DNA of 64,000 nucleotides from assembly GCF_002119805.1 (NCBI RefSeq), contig NZ_CP021059.1:992001-1056000 (forward strand). Reading direction: 5' to 3'. The stretch comes from Macrococcoides canis. GTDB taxonomy: Bacteria; Bacillota; Bacilli; Staphylococcales; Staphylococcaceae. A program made the translations under genes and the position numbers. How positions within the stretch are numbered: position 1 is the first letter of the stretch; the number at the start of each line of letters is the position of its first letter. The notes below the pieces were generated by a model, which saw nothing but the letters and a program-made list of their open reading frames with translations, ran no database searches and was not told the origin of the DNA. Of this stretch, positions 56,663-64,000 are shown piece by piece.

Positions 56663-57724
56663 ATGAAGAACAATGAATTATTAAATGCAATTGATTTTCT
56701 TGAGAAAGAAAAATCGATTCCAAGAGAAGTATTGATAGAAACGATTGAAGCAGCTTTAATCACCGCTTATAAGAAAAACTATAATTCAGCAAATAATGTA
56801 CGTGTAGAACTGAATATGGATAACGGAGCATACCGAGTATATTCACGCAAAGACGTAGTTGAAGAAGTAATGAATCCAAGAGAAGAAGTAAGTCTTGAGA
56901 CAGCATTATTATCGAATCCGGCCTATGAGATCGGAGATATCTATGAAGAAGACGTAACACCAAAAGATTTTGGACGTGTGTCGGCACAAGCTGCTAAGCA
57001 AGCAGTATTACAAAGATTAAGAGATGCTGAACGTGGTATATTATATAATGAGTTTATCGATAAGGAAGATGATATCATGACAGGTATCATCGACCGTGTG
57101 GATCATCGTTATGTCTATGTAACTTTAGGTAAGACAGAAGCTGTATTGTCTGAAGCAGAAAGAAGTCCGAATGAAGTTTATCGCCCGACAGAACGTATTA
57201 AAGTCTATGTCAATAAAGTTGAACAGACGACTAAAGGACCACAAATCTTTGTATCACGTAGTCACCCAGGCTTATTAAAGCGTCTATTCGAACAGGAAGT
57301 TCCTGAAATTTTTGATGGCACAGTCGTTGTGAAATCTGTAGCGCGTGAAGCAGGAGATCGTTCTAAGATCAGCGTATATTCAGATAATCCTGATATCGAT
57401 GCAGTTGGAGCTTGTGTGGGTGCGAAAGGTGCACGTGTGGAAGCAGTAGTAGAAGAACTTGGTGGAGAAAAAATTGATATCGTTGAATGGAGCGCAGATA
57501 CAAAGACTTTCGTAAAGAATGCATTAAGTCCATCTCAAGTTGTCGATGTACTGGTAGATGAAGCGAATCAGTCGACAACAGTAATTGTTCCAGATTATCA
57601 GTTGTCCCTTGCCATTGGGAAGAAAGGTCAGAATGCACGTCTTGCTGCAAAGCTTACTGGCTGGAAGATCGATATTAAATCTGAGACAGATGCTAAAGAA
57701 GCGGGCATTTATCCGACAGAATAG
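56663..57724 (+). CDS. nusA: transcription termination/antitermination protein NusA
   Basis: NusA binds RNA polymerase and RNA and affects pausing and intrinsic termination. The 353-residue protein has an N-terminal domain (1 to about 125) and an S1 domain (about 135-200, MTGIIDRVDHRYVYVTL). Two KH domains follow (about 230-345, DAVGACVGAKGARV and LAIGKKGQNARLAAK). It stops soon after KH2. It is shorter than the S. aureus protein (about 391, recalled), so the acidic C-terminal tail is missing. AGGAGG precedes ATG 56663. Confidence 0.97.
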   Translation: MKNNELLNAIDFLEKEKSIPREVLIETIEAALITAYKKNYNSANNVRVELNMDNGAYRVYSRKDVVEEVMNPREEVSLETALLSNPAYEIGDIYEEDVTPKDFGRVSAQAAKQAVLQRLRDAERGILYNEFIDKEDDIMTGIIDRVDHRYVYVTLGKTEAVLSEAERSPNEVYRPTERIKVYVNKVEQTTKGPQIFVSRSHPGLLKRLFEQEVPEIFDGTVVVKSVAREAGDRSKISVYSDNPDIDAVGACVGAKGARVEAVVEELGGEKIDIVEWSADTKTFVKNALSPSQVVDVLVDEANQSTTVIVPDYQLSLAIGKKGQNARLAAKLTGWKIDIKSETDAKEAGIYPTE

Positions 57725-57735
57725 GGGGATTTTTT

Positions 57736-58023
57736 ATGAAGCAACGAAAAATACCCATGAGAAAATGTATTCTTTCTAATGAAATGAAACCTAAGAAGGA
57801 AATGATTCGTGTCGTTAAAAATAAAGATGGCGAAATATTTGCAGATGCAACCGGTAAACAAAATGGACGTGGTGCATATGTTTCAATGGATTTAGAAATC
57901 GTTAATAAAGCACGTGAAAAAAAGAAACTAGAACATTATTTTGAAGCCGATGAAACGGTCATGAATCCTGTTTACGATGAAATTGTACGACTCATCTATA
58001 GAGAGATGATTCCAAAACGATGA
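57736..58023 (+). CDS. rnpM: YlxR family RNA-binding protein (RnpM)
   Basis: A 95-residue DUF448 protein always found after nusA. YlxR has been reported to bind and modulate RNase P RNA, hence the newer name RnpM. It has the conserved MRKCILSNEM, KKEMIRVVKNKDGE and GRGAYVSMD segments, the last forming the basic RNA-binding cleft. AGGGGGATTTTTT precedes ATG 57736. It overlaps the next gene by four bases. Confidence 0.93.
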   Translation: MKQRKIPMRKCILSNEMKPKKEMIRVVKNKDGEIFADATGKQNGRGAYVSMDLEIVNKAREKKKLEHYFEADETVMNPVYDEIVRLIYREMIPKR

Positions 58024-58352
58024 CATCTAAAGATAAACTATTAAACCTGCTAGGTCTTGCGATGCGTGCAAGAAAGTTATCTACTGGGGAAGAGCTCGTA
58101 TTAAATGATGTACGAAGTAAACGTGCTAAGCTCGTCATCATTTCTACAGACGCATCAAATAATACTAAGAAAAATGTTTCGAACAAATGCCAGTCCTATC
58201 AAGTCCCTTTAGAACAAGTATGTTCAAGATACGAACTAGGGTATGCACTTGGTAAAGACGAACGCGTAACAATCGGCGTTCTGGATGCTGGATTTGCCAA
58301 ATCAATGAAAGCCTTGATTCGAGACATCAATGAGGAGAGAAGCTATGAGTAA
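58020..58352 (+). CDS. rplGA: L7Ae-family protein YlxQ
   Basis: A 110-residue protein of the L7Ae/L30e/S12e family that recognises kink-turn RNA. It has [16 protein letters not shown] and the later [23 protein letters not shown]. In Bacilli it lies between ylxR and infB. Its cellular role is not well settled. The start overlaps ylxR by four bases and the end overlaps infB by eight, so the three are translated together. Confidence 0.92.
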   Translation: MTSKDKLLNLLGLAMRARKLSTGEELVLNDVRSKRAKLVIISTDASNNTKKNVSNKCQSYQVPLEQVCSRYELGYALGKDERVTIGVLDAGFAKSMKALIRDINEERSYE

Positions 58353-60525
58353 AAAGAGAATATATGAATACGCAAAAGAAGTCAGCTTAAAGAGTAAGGA
58401 TATTATCGATGCATTAAAGAAGATGAATATCGAAGTATCAAGTCATATGCAAGTGATTGAAGCTAATGAAATCACTGCATTAGATAAAATTTTTAAGAAA
58501 TCAGATGCGAAAGCAGAAGCGAAACCTGAACAAAAAGCTGATTCTAAAAAAGTTGAGCCAAAAAAAGAAGAACCTAAAAAAGAAGAACAGAAGAAGCAGA
58601 ACGAACAGAAAAAACCACAAAATAATAATCAGAAACGTAATCCGAATCATCGTCCTGGAAGCCATAATAAGCCAGGGACTGGCGGACCTTCTAAAAATAA
58701 AAAAGGTAAAGGCAAAGGTAAACAAAAACCTGAACCAAAACAAGAAGTACCTGTTGTAAAAGAAACACCTTCTAAAATTACATATGAAGAAGGCATTACA
58801 GTTGGAGAGCTCGCTGAAAAGCTAGGTAAAGATGCTTCTGAAATCGTTAAAAATTTATTTATGGTCGGCATTATGGCCAATATCAATCAATCTTTAAATC
58901 AAGAAGCAATCGAACTTATTTGTGATGAATACGGCGTAGAAGCTGAACTTGAAGTAGTTGTCGATGCGACGGATCTAGAAACGTATTTTGAAGATGTAGA
59001 TGCAAACGAAGAAGACATTATGGAACGTCCTCCGGTTGTTACAATTATGGGACACGTTGACCATGGTAAAACAACGTTGCTCGATTCTATCCGTAATACC
59101 CGTGTTACTGCTGGAGAAGCGGGTGGTATCACACAGCATATCGGTGCATATCAGATTGAATACAATGACAAACCTATTACATTCTTAGATACACCGGGAC
59201 ATGCTGCGTTTACGACAATGCGTGCACGTGGTGCGCAAGTAACAGATATTACAATCTTAGTCGTAGCAGCTGATGATGGTGTAATGCCACAGACGGTTGA
59301 AGCAATCAACCATGCCAAAGCAGCTGAAGTACCAATTATCGTTGCAGTAAACAAAATTGATAAACCAACTGCTAATCCGGACCGCGTTATGCAGGAACTT
59401 GGAGAACACGGTTTATATCCAGAAGATTGGGGTGGCGATACAATCTTCGTTCAAATCTCTGCAATTAAAGGTGACGGAATCGACGATCTACTGGAAATGA
59501 TTCAGCTTGTAACTGAAGTTGAAGAATTAAAGGCGAACCCGAAACGTACTGCAATCGGAACTGTTATTGAAGCGGAATTAGATAAATCTCGTGGACCAGC
59601 TGCATCATTACTTGTTCAGGATGGGACGCTTGAAATCGGGGACTCTATCGTTGTGGGTAATACGTTCGGACGTGTTCGTGCTATGGTCAATGACCTTGGT
59701 AAACGTATTAAGACAGCAGGACCATCATTGCCAGTAGAAATTACTGGACTTCAAGATGTACCTTTAGCTGGAGACCGTTTTGTTGTCTTTAAAGATGAGA
59801 AGAAAGCACGCCGTATCGGTGAAGCACGTCAGCAGCAGAATATATTAGCGCAACGTCAGGAATCTCAAAAAGTTTCGCTTGATAACTTGTTTGAACAGAT
59901 GAAACAAGGTGAGATGAAAGACTTAAACGTTATCATCAAAGGTGATGTTCAAGGTTCAGTAGAAGCACTTGCAGCATCATTAATGAAGATTGATGTAGAA
60001 GGCGTTAACGTACGTATCATTCATACAGCAGTTGGTGCGATCAATGAATCAGACGTTACTTTAGCATCAGCATCTAACGGTATTATCATCGGGTTCAACG
60101 TACGCCCTGATGTGAATGCGAAACGTGCAGCTGAAGCTGAAGGCGTTGATATGCGTCTACACCGTATCATCTATAAAGTGATCGAAGAAATCGAAAGTGC
60201 GATGAAAGGGATGCTTGATCCTGAGTTTGAAGAGAAAGTTATTGGTCAGGCAGAAGTTCGTCAAACAATTAATATTTCTAAAGTTGGTACTGTAGCAGGT
60301 TCTTATGTAACTGAAGGTAAAATTACGCGTGACTCACAAGTACGTATCATCCGTGATGGTATCGTAGTATATGAAGGTCAAGTTGATGCGCTTAAACGTT
60401 TCAAAGATGACGTGCGTGAAGTTGCTCAAGGTTATGAGTGCGGTATCACGATCGAAAACTTCAATGATGTTAAAGAAGGCGACATTTTCGAAGCATTCGT
60501 GATGGAAGAGATTAAGAGAGTGTAA
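58345..60525 (+). CDS. infB: translation initiation factor IF-2
   Basis: IF-2 brings fMet-tRNA to the 30S and promotes subunit joining. The 726-residue protein has a short N-terminal IF2N domain ([19 protein letters not shown]) and a low-complexity Lys/Glu/Gln/Asn linker (about 50-140). A second IF2N follows (about 150-205), then the G domain ([26 protein letters not shown]) and domains II-IV. ATG 58345 after GAGGAGAGAAGCT is preferred to the in-frame ATG 15 bases upstream. Confidence 0.98.
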   Translation: MSKKRIYEYAKEVSLKSKDIIDALKKMNIEVSSHMQVIEANEITALDKIFKKSDAKAEAKPEQKADSKKVEPKKEEPKKEEQKKQNEQKKPQNNNQKRNPNHRPGSHNKPGTGGPSKNKKGKGKGKQKPEPKQEVPVVKETPSKITYEEGITVGELAEKLGKDASEIVKNLFMVGIMANINQSLNQEAIELICDEYGVEAELEVVVDATDLETYFEDVDANEEDIMERPPVVTIMGHVDHGKTTLLDSIRNTRVTAGEAGGITQHIGAYQIEYNDKPITFLDTPGHAAFTTMRARGAQVTDITILVVAADDGVMPQTVEAINHAKAAEVPIIVAVNKIDKPTANPDRVMQELGEHGLYPEDWGGDTIFVQISAIKGDGIDDLLEMIQLVTEVEELKANPKRTAIGTVIEAELDKSRGPAASLLVQDGTLEIGDSIVVGNTFGRVRAMVNDLGKRIKTAGPSLPVEITGLQDVPLAGDRFVVFKDEKKARRIGEARQQQNILAQRQESQKVSLDNLFEQMKQGEMKDLNVIIKGDVQGSVEALAASLMKIDVEGVNVRIIHTAVGAINESDVTLASASNGIIIGFNVRPDVNAKRAAEAEGVDMRLHRIIYKVIEEIESAMKGMLDPEFEEKVIGQAEVRQTINISKVGTVAGSYVTEGKITRDSQVRIIRDGIVVYEGQVDALKRFKDDVREVAQGYECGITIENFNDVKEGDIFEAFVMEEIKRV

Positions 60526-60533
60526 TGATAATG

Positions 60534-60566
60534 ACACTATCGCAAAAGACTGCGATAGTGTTTTTT
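60534..60566 (+). terminator. intrinsic terminator after infB
   Basis: Stem ACACTATCGCA (60534-60544) with TGCGATAGTGT (60551-60561), 6-base loop, then T-run. Confidence 0.92.
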
Positions 60567-60582
60567 ATCATATCCGCTTTAA

Positions 60583-60612
60583 TTGACACAGTCCGCCATT
60601 AATCCTTATAAT
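60583..60612 (+). promoter_or_regulatory. sigma-A promoter for rbfA-truB-ribF
   Basis: Perfect TTGACA (60583-60588), 18 bases, perfect TATAAT (60607-60612), about 31 bases before rbfA. It is the closest to consensus in the window. Confidence 0.8.
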
Positions 60613-60643
60613 AAAGGTCAATCGAGAAATAGAGGTGAAATTT

Positions 60644-60988
60644 ATGAGTTTAAGAAGTGAACGTGTTGGCGAACAGCTGAAGAAAGAGATCAGTGAGATC
60701 ATCAATCAGAAGCTGAAGAATCCGAATGTTGGTTTTGTCACAGTAACAGAGGTTGAGGTTACGGGTGATTTAAGTTTAGCAACGGTATATGTAACGGTGC
60801 TTGGTGAAGAGAAAGAGCGTAAGAAGTCTTTAGAAGGTCTGGAGAAATCTAAAGGGTTCATTAAGTCAGAAATCGCACATCGTATGGATTTACGTATCGT
60901 TCCAGACTTAAAGTTTAAATACGATGAGTCAATCGATTATGGTAATAAAATTGAGCGTATGATTGCAGAATTAAATAGAGATAAATAG
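60644..60988 (+). CDS. rbfA: 30S ribosome-binding factor RbfA
   Basis: RbfA binds immature 30S subunits and is needed for 16S 5'-end maturation and cold adaptation. The 114-residue KH-like protein has [38 protein letters not shown] and [20 protein letters not shown] 60644, eight bases after AGAGGTG, is chosen over an in-frame GTG at 60635 that lies inside the ribosome-binding site. It has its own promoter here, separate from infB. Confidence 0.96.
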   Translation: MSLRSERVGEQLKKEISEIINQKLKNPNVGFVTVTEVEVTGDLSLATVYVTVLGEEKERKKSLEGLEKSKGFIKSEIAHRMDLRIVPDLKFKYDESIDYGNKIERMIAELNRDK

Positions 60989-61045
60989 ACCAAACACACT
61001 TTTTCATGTAAACTATTTTAGAGTTTACTGAAGGAGTGTTTTTTT

Positions 61046-61942
61046 ATGGATGGCATTATCGGTATTAATAAGGCACGTGGGATGACGAGTCATGATGTGG
61101 TGTTTAAGCTGCGTAAAATTTTAAAGACGAAGAAGGTAGGGCACACGGGAACGCTTGATCCTGAAGTGGATGGCGTATTGCCGGTTTGTGTCGGTAAGGC
61201 GACGCGTATCAGTGACTACGTAATGCAGAGTGGAAAGCGTTATATTGCAGAGGTGACGCTTGGTATTCAGACGACTACAGAAGATGCGCATGGTGAGGTC
61301 GTGAATTCTGTTTCTATTGAAGCGGATACTTTTTCTGAACAGCAGGTGGATGATGTACTGTCTGATTTAACAGGTAGTATTAAACAAATTCCTCCAATGT
61401 ATTCAGCTGTTAAAGTAAATGGACGTAAACTGTATGAGTATGCACGTGAAGGCATTGAGGTTGAGCGTCCGGAACGTACGGTTGAGATTCATGAGTTAAA
61501 ACGTACGAGTGCTGTTCGTTATATTGATGATAAATGCATATTCAATATTGAGGTCGCATGTGGTAAAGGGACATATATCCGAACGCTTGCGACACAGATT
61601 GCAGATTGTCTTGGTACAATCGGGCATATGTCAGATTTGACACGTACAGAAAGTGGTGGCTTTAAGCTGGAGGACTGTATTACGCTGGATGCGTTACGTG
61701 AAGTTCCATTTGATGCATTGGATGCCTATTTTAAACCGATAGAGATGGGGCTTATGCATATGCCGCACGTCGCTGTTGATGAGCCGACTTCCGTCAAGAT
61801 TATGTATGGTCAAAAGTTGCGTCAGATGAGCCCGCCGATTGAAGATGAGACGGTGATGACGTACAATGATAAAGTAATCGCTATTTTTATTCCGGATGAC
61901 AAACATCCTGGATTAATTAAGGCAAAAAAAGTATTTAATTAG
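61046..61942 (+). CDS. truB: tRNA pseudouridine55 synthase TruB
   Basis: TruB makes pseudouridine 55 in the T-loop of tRNAs. The 298-residue protein has GIIGINKARGMTSHDVV and KVGHTGTLDPEVDGVLPVC, whose second Asp-containing motif holds the catalytic Asp. YIAEVTLG and GTYIRTLATQIAD are conserved, and the C-terminus has a PUA-like part. GAAGGAG precedes ATG 61046, with a T7 spacer. It is 9 bases from ribF. Confidence 0.97.
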   Translation: MDGIIGINKARGMTSHDVVFKLRKILKTKKVGHTGTLDPEVDGVLPVCVGKATRISDYVMQSGKRYIAEVTLGIQTTTEDAHGEVVNSVSIEADTFSEQQVDDVLSDLTGSIKQIPPMYSAVKVNGRKLYEYAREGIEVERPERTVEIHELKRTSAVRYIDDKCIFNIEVACGKGTYIRTLATQIADCLGTIGHMSDLTRTESGGFKLEDCITLDALREVPFDALDAYFKPIEMGLMHMPHVAVDEPTSVKIMYGQKLRQMSPPIEDETVMTYNDKVIAIFIPDDKHPGLIKAKKVFN

Positions 61943-61951
61943 GGGATAGCT

Positions 61952-62905
61952 ATGAGAACAATAGAGATGATACATCCGATAGAACTATGTTATGATCACG
62001 CACCTTGTGCACTGGCGATTGGCTTTTTTGATGGGATACATACAGGTCATCAGAAGGTGATTGAAACAATGATAAAGATTGCTGATGATAAAGGATTAAA
62101 AAAAGCGGTGATGACGTTTGATCCTCATCCTTCAGTTGTGTTAAATCCTGAAAAACAGCGTACAGATTATTTAACACCGATGCAGGAGAAGAAACGTATA
62201 TTAGAAGCTATGGGCATTGATTATTTATTTATCGTTCCATTTACTTCATCGCTCGCTCAGATGGAAGAGCGTGACTTTATTTCAAATTATTTTACTAAAA
62301 ATCATGTAAAGGAAGTTGTCGCTGGATTTGATTTTACGTATGGTAAGTTCGGTAAAGGTAATATGCTGAAATTAGAAGCGGATAAAGAAGGGTTTAATGT
62401 GACAACTGTAGAAAGACATGCATTAGCTGACGAGAAAGTTTCTACGACGTTAATTCGTAAAGATTTAATGGAAGGCAATATTGAATCTGCCAATGCACAG
62501 CTTGGCCGCCCATATAAGATTACTGGGTTAGTGGTTCAAGGTGAAAAGCGTGGACGCACGATTGGTTTTCCGACAGCGAATGTCGAGCCGAATGAACATT
62601 TCGTATTGCCGAGATTAGGTGTCTATGCTGTTACCCTTAAGATTGAGCAGACAGGTAAAGTTTATAAAGGGGTATGTAATGTAGGCGTAAAACCAACGTT
62701 CCATGATCCTGAAAAACAGCAGGTTTCGATTGAAGTGAATATCTTTGATTTCAAAGAATCCATTTATGGAGAACGTGTTGAAGTCGAGTGGTATGAATTC
62801 TTACGTGCAGAGAAGAAGTTTGATGGTATCGATAGTCTGATTGCACAAATAAATGCGGATAAACAGCAGGCAATTGAAATATTGGATGATATTCAACTTG
62901 ATTAA
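61952..62905 (+). CDS. ribF: bifunctional riboflavin kinase/FAD synthetase RibF
   Basis: RibF phosphorylates riboflavin and adenylates FMN to FAD. The 317-residue protein has an N-terminal adenylyltransferase (AIGFFDGIHTGHQKV, the HxGH-like nucleotide site, and TFDPHPSVVL). A C-terminal flavokinase follows (about 185-310, RGRTIGFPTANVEP and GVCNVGVKPTF). GGGGATAGCT precedes ATG 61952. The truB-ribF-rpsO-pnp order is common to most bacteria. Confidence 0.97.
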   Translation: MRTIEMIHPIELCYDHAPCALAIGFFDGIHTGHQKVIETMIKIADDKGLKKAVMTFDPHPSVVLNPEKQRTDYLTPMQEKKRILEAMGIDYLFIVPFTSSLAQMEERDFISNYFTKNHVKEVVAGFDFTYGKFGKGNMLKLEADKEGFNVTTVERHALADEKVSTTLIRKDLMEGNIESANAQLGRPYKITGLVVQGEKRGRTIGFPTANVEPNEHFVLPRLGVYAVTLKIEQTGKVYKGVCNVGVKPTFHDPEKQQVSIEVNIFDFKESIYGERVEVEWYEFLRAEKKFDGIDSLIAQINADKQQAIEILDDIQLD

Positions 62906-62925
62906 TTACCGTTTCATGGTATAAT
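62898..62925 (+). promoter_or_regulatory. sigma-A promoter for rpsO (extended -10)
   Basis: TTGATT (62898-62903), 16 bases, TATAAT (62920-62925) with a TGG just before it. It overlaps the ribF stop codon. Confidence 0.7.
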
Positions 62926-62931
62926 AACGAA

Positions 62932-63012
62932 GTACCTTTCCTTGGCTTATAGATCACTCCGACTTTATGCTCAGGTTATGGTGTCAATTAAATTTATAGG
63001 AGGCTATTAACA
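62932..63012 (+). promoter_or_regulatory. rpsO 5' leader, candidate S15 autoregulatory RNA
   Basis: About 80 nt lie between the likely transcription start and the rpsO start, longer than needed for initiation. S15 represses its own mRNA in several bacteria through leader structures. I see short complementary blocks but no decisive fold, so this is tentative. Confidence 0.3.
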
Positions 63013-63282
63013 ATGGCAATTTCACAAGAACGTAAAAATGAAATCATTGCACAATACCGTGTACATGAAACTGACACAGGATCACCAGAAGTACAGATCG
63101 CAGTTTTAACAGCAGAAATCAATGCGTTAAACGAGCATTTACGTACACACAAGAAAGACCACCATTCACGTCGTGGTTTATTAAAAATGGTAGGTCGTCG
63201 TAAAAACTTATTAACTTACTTACGTGAGAACGATGTTCAACGTTACCGTGAATTAATTAAATCATTAGGATTACGTCGTTAA
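63013..63282 (+). CDS. rpsO: 30S ribosomal protein S15
   Basis: S15 is a primary 16S-binding protein. The 89-residue all-helical protein has the signature [35 protein letters not shown] and the ending [27 protein letters not shown] precedes ATG 63013. A terminator separates it from pnp. Confidence 0.98.
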   Translation: MAISQERKNEIIAQYRVHETDTGSPEVQIAVLTAEINALNEHLRTHKKDHHSRRGLLKMVGRRKNLLTYLRENDVQRYRELIKSLGLRR

Positions 63283-63292
63283 TTCTATTTTT

Positions 63293-63327
63293 ATCGAAAG
63301 AAACATCTGTTTCTTTCGATTTTTTTG
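63293..63327 (+). terminator. intrinsic terminator after rpsO
   Basis: A 13-bp perfect stem (ATCGAAAGAAACA and complement, 63293-63305 and 63308-63320) with a tiny loop, then T7. Confidence 0.9.
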
Positions 63328-63336
63328 TGCAATTTA

Positions 63337-63365
63337 TGACATAATATGAATTGTCATGTTATGAT
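63337..63365 (+). promoter_or_regulatory. candidate promoter for pnp (extended -10)
   Basis: TGACAT (63337-63342), 17 bases, TATGAT (63360-63365) preceded by TGT. A short palindrome ATGACA/TGTCAT (63336-63341, 63352-63357) lies inside. Confidence 0.5.
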
Positions 63366-63396
63366 TAAGGATATATGTGAGAGAGGAGATACATAC

Positions 63397-64000
63397 ATGT
63401 CTCAAGATAAGAAAGTTTTTAAAACAGAATGGGCAGGTCGTCCATTAATCATTGAAACTGGCCAGCTAGCGAAACAAGCAAATGGTGCAGTTCTCGTACG
63501 CTACGGTGATACGGTTGTATTATCAACAGCGACAGCAAGTAAAGAACCTAGAGACGTGGATTTCTTCCCGTTAATGGTCAATTATGAAGAGAAATTATAT
63601 GCGGCTGGAAAAATACCTGGAGGCTTCAATAAACGTGAAGGTCGTCCTGGTGAGGATGCAACTTTAACTTCACGATTGATTGACCGTCCGATTCGTCCGC
63701 TGTTCCCGAAAGGTTACCGTCACGATGTACAGGTCATTTCAATCGTCATGAGTGTAGACCCAGATAATTCACCTGAAATGGCAGCGATGATCGGTTCATC
63801 TATGGCGCTTTCAGTTTCAGATATTCCATTTGAAGGACCTATTGCAGGGGTGAATGTTGGTCTAGTTGATGGAGAACTTATCATCAATCCTAATGTAGAA
63901 CAGCGTGAAGTGTCTGTTCTGGATTTACAGGTTGCAGGTCACTTTGATGCAGTGAACATGGTTGAAGCGGGTGCTAAAGAAGTACCGGAAGATAAGATGC
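63397..64000 (+). CDS. pnp: polyribonucleotide nucleotidyltransferase (PNPase), 5' part
   Basis: PNPase degrades RNA 3' to 5' with phosphate. About 201 codons are present before the window edge. The reading frame starts [16 protein letters not shown] after GAGAGGAGATACATAC. It shows the first RNase PH-like core with [35 protein letters not shown] and [17 protein letters not shown]. The second core, KH and S1 domains lie beyond the edge. It follows rpsO as in almost all bacteria. Confidence 0.96.
   Translation, partial: MSQDKKVFKTEWAGRPLIIETGQLAKQANGAVLVRYGDTVVLSTATASKEPRDVDFFPLMVNYEEKLYAAGKIPGGFNKREGRPGEDATLTSRLIDRPIRPLFPKGYRHDVQVISIVMSVDPDNSPEMAAMIGSSMALSVSDIPFEGPIAGVNVGLVDGELIINPNVEQREVSVLDLQVAGHFDAVNMVEAGAKEVPEDKM

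Noticed and set aside
58501-58743. Minus-strand frame rich in Phe and Arg opposite infB
   Set aside because: It is the complement of the Lys/Glu-rich low-complexity linker of IF-2; composition explains it.
1-64000. CRISPR array, tRNA/rRNA genes, prophage or resistance genes
   Set aside because: I found no regularly spaced direct repeats, no tRNA-like or rRNA-like segments and no phage or resistance proteins in the window.

Overview
The window is a low-GC Firmicutes chromosome segment from the family Staphylococcaceae. Protein sequences and gene order (rpsP-khpA-rimM-trmD-rplS-yfhO-rbgA-rnhB-sucCD-dprA-topA-trmFO-xerC-hslVU-codY-rpsB-tsf-pyrH-frr-uppS-cdsA-dxr-rseP-proS-polC-rimP-nusA-ylxRQ-infB-rbfA-truB-ribF-rpsO-pnp) match staphylococci. 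Retention of a Bacillus-like sdaAB-sdaAA pair between fakA and recG, and a class A sortase between recG and fapR, differ from S. aureus as I remember it and suggest Macrococcus or a close relative. The genus call is an inference from recall, not from a search.

Layout. 1-798: right end of an IS3-family (IS150-type) insertion sequence, transcribed leftward and cut by the window edge, inserted just upstream of rsgA. 880-3030: rsgA-rpe-thiN, facing rpmB (minus) across a bidirectional terminator. 3522-9863: Asp23/YloU-family protein, fatty-acid kinase FakA, L-serine dehydratase sdaAB-sdaAA, recG and a class A sortase. 10008-13443: fapR-plsX-fabD-fabG-acpP, the fatty acid/phospholipid operon, with a FapR operator at its promoter. 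13596-20850: rnc-smc-ftsY-ylxM-ffh. 20991-23236: rpsP-khpA-rimM-trmD, then rplS with its own promoter and leader. 23251-23425: a large composite inverted-repeat element and a perfect 23-bp palindrome. 23399-29905 (minus): an apparent four-gene operon of a CsbB/GtrB-type glycosyltransferase, a GtrA/GtcA-type flippase and two tandem YfhO-type GT-C membrane proteins. 30028-31678: rbgA-rnhB. 31784-33877: sucCD. 34010-42180: dprA, topA, trmFO, then xerC-hslV-hslU-codY. 42421-45655: rpsB, tsf, pyrH, frr. 45791-51695: uppS-cdsA, dxr-rseP, proS. 51767-60525: polC, then rimP-nusA-ylxR-ylxQ-infB. 60644-64000: rbfA, truB, ribF, rpsO and the 5' part of pnp.

The window is mostly housekeeping: translation, ribosome assembly, SRP secretion, chromosome maintenance, lipid synthesis and isoprenoid/CDP-DAG supply. 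The accessory signals are the IS element, the sortase insertion, the intergenic repeat and the minus-strand glycosylation locus. The last is the best candidate for a distinctive system. In S. aureus the three components of the lipoteichoic-acid GlcNAc system (CsbB, GtcA, YfhO) are, as I recall, encoded at three separate loci, while here all three classes sit in one overlapping operon with YfhO duplicated. I saw no tRNA, rRNA, CRISPR, phage or resistance genes, and no gene-free stretch longer than 300 bases.
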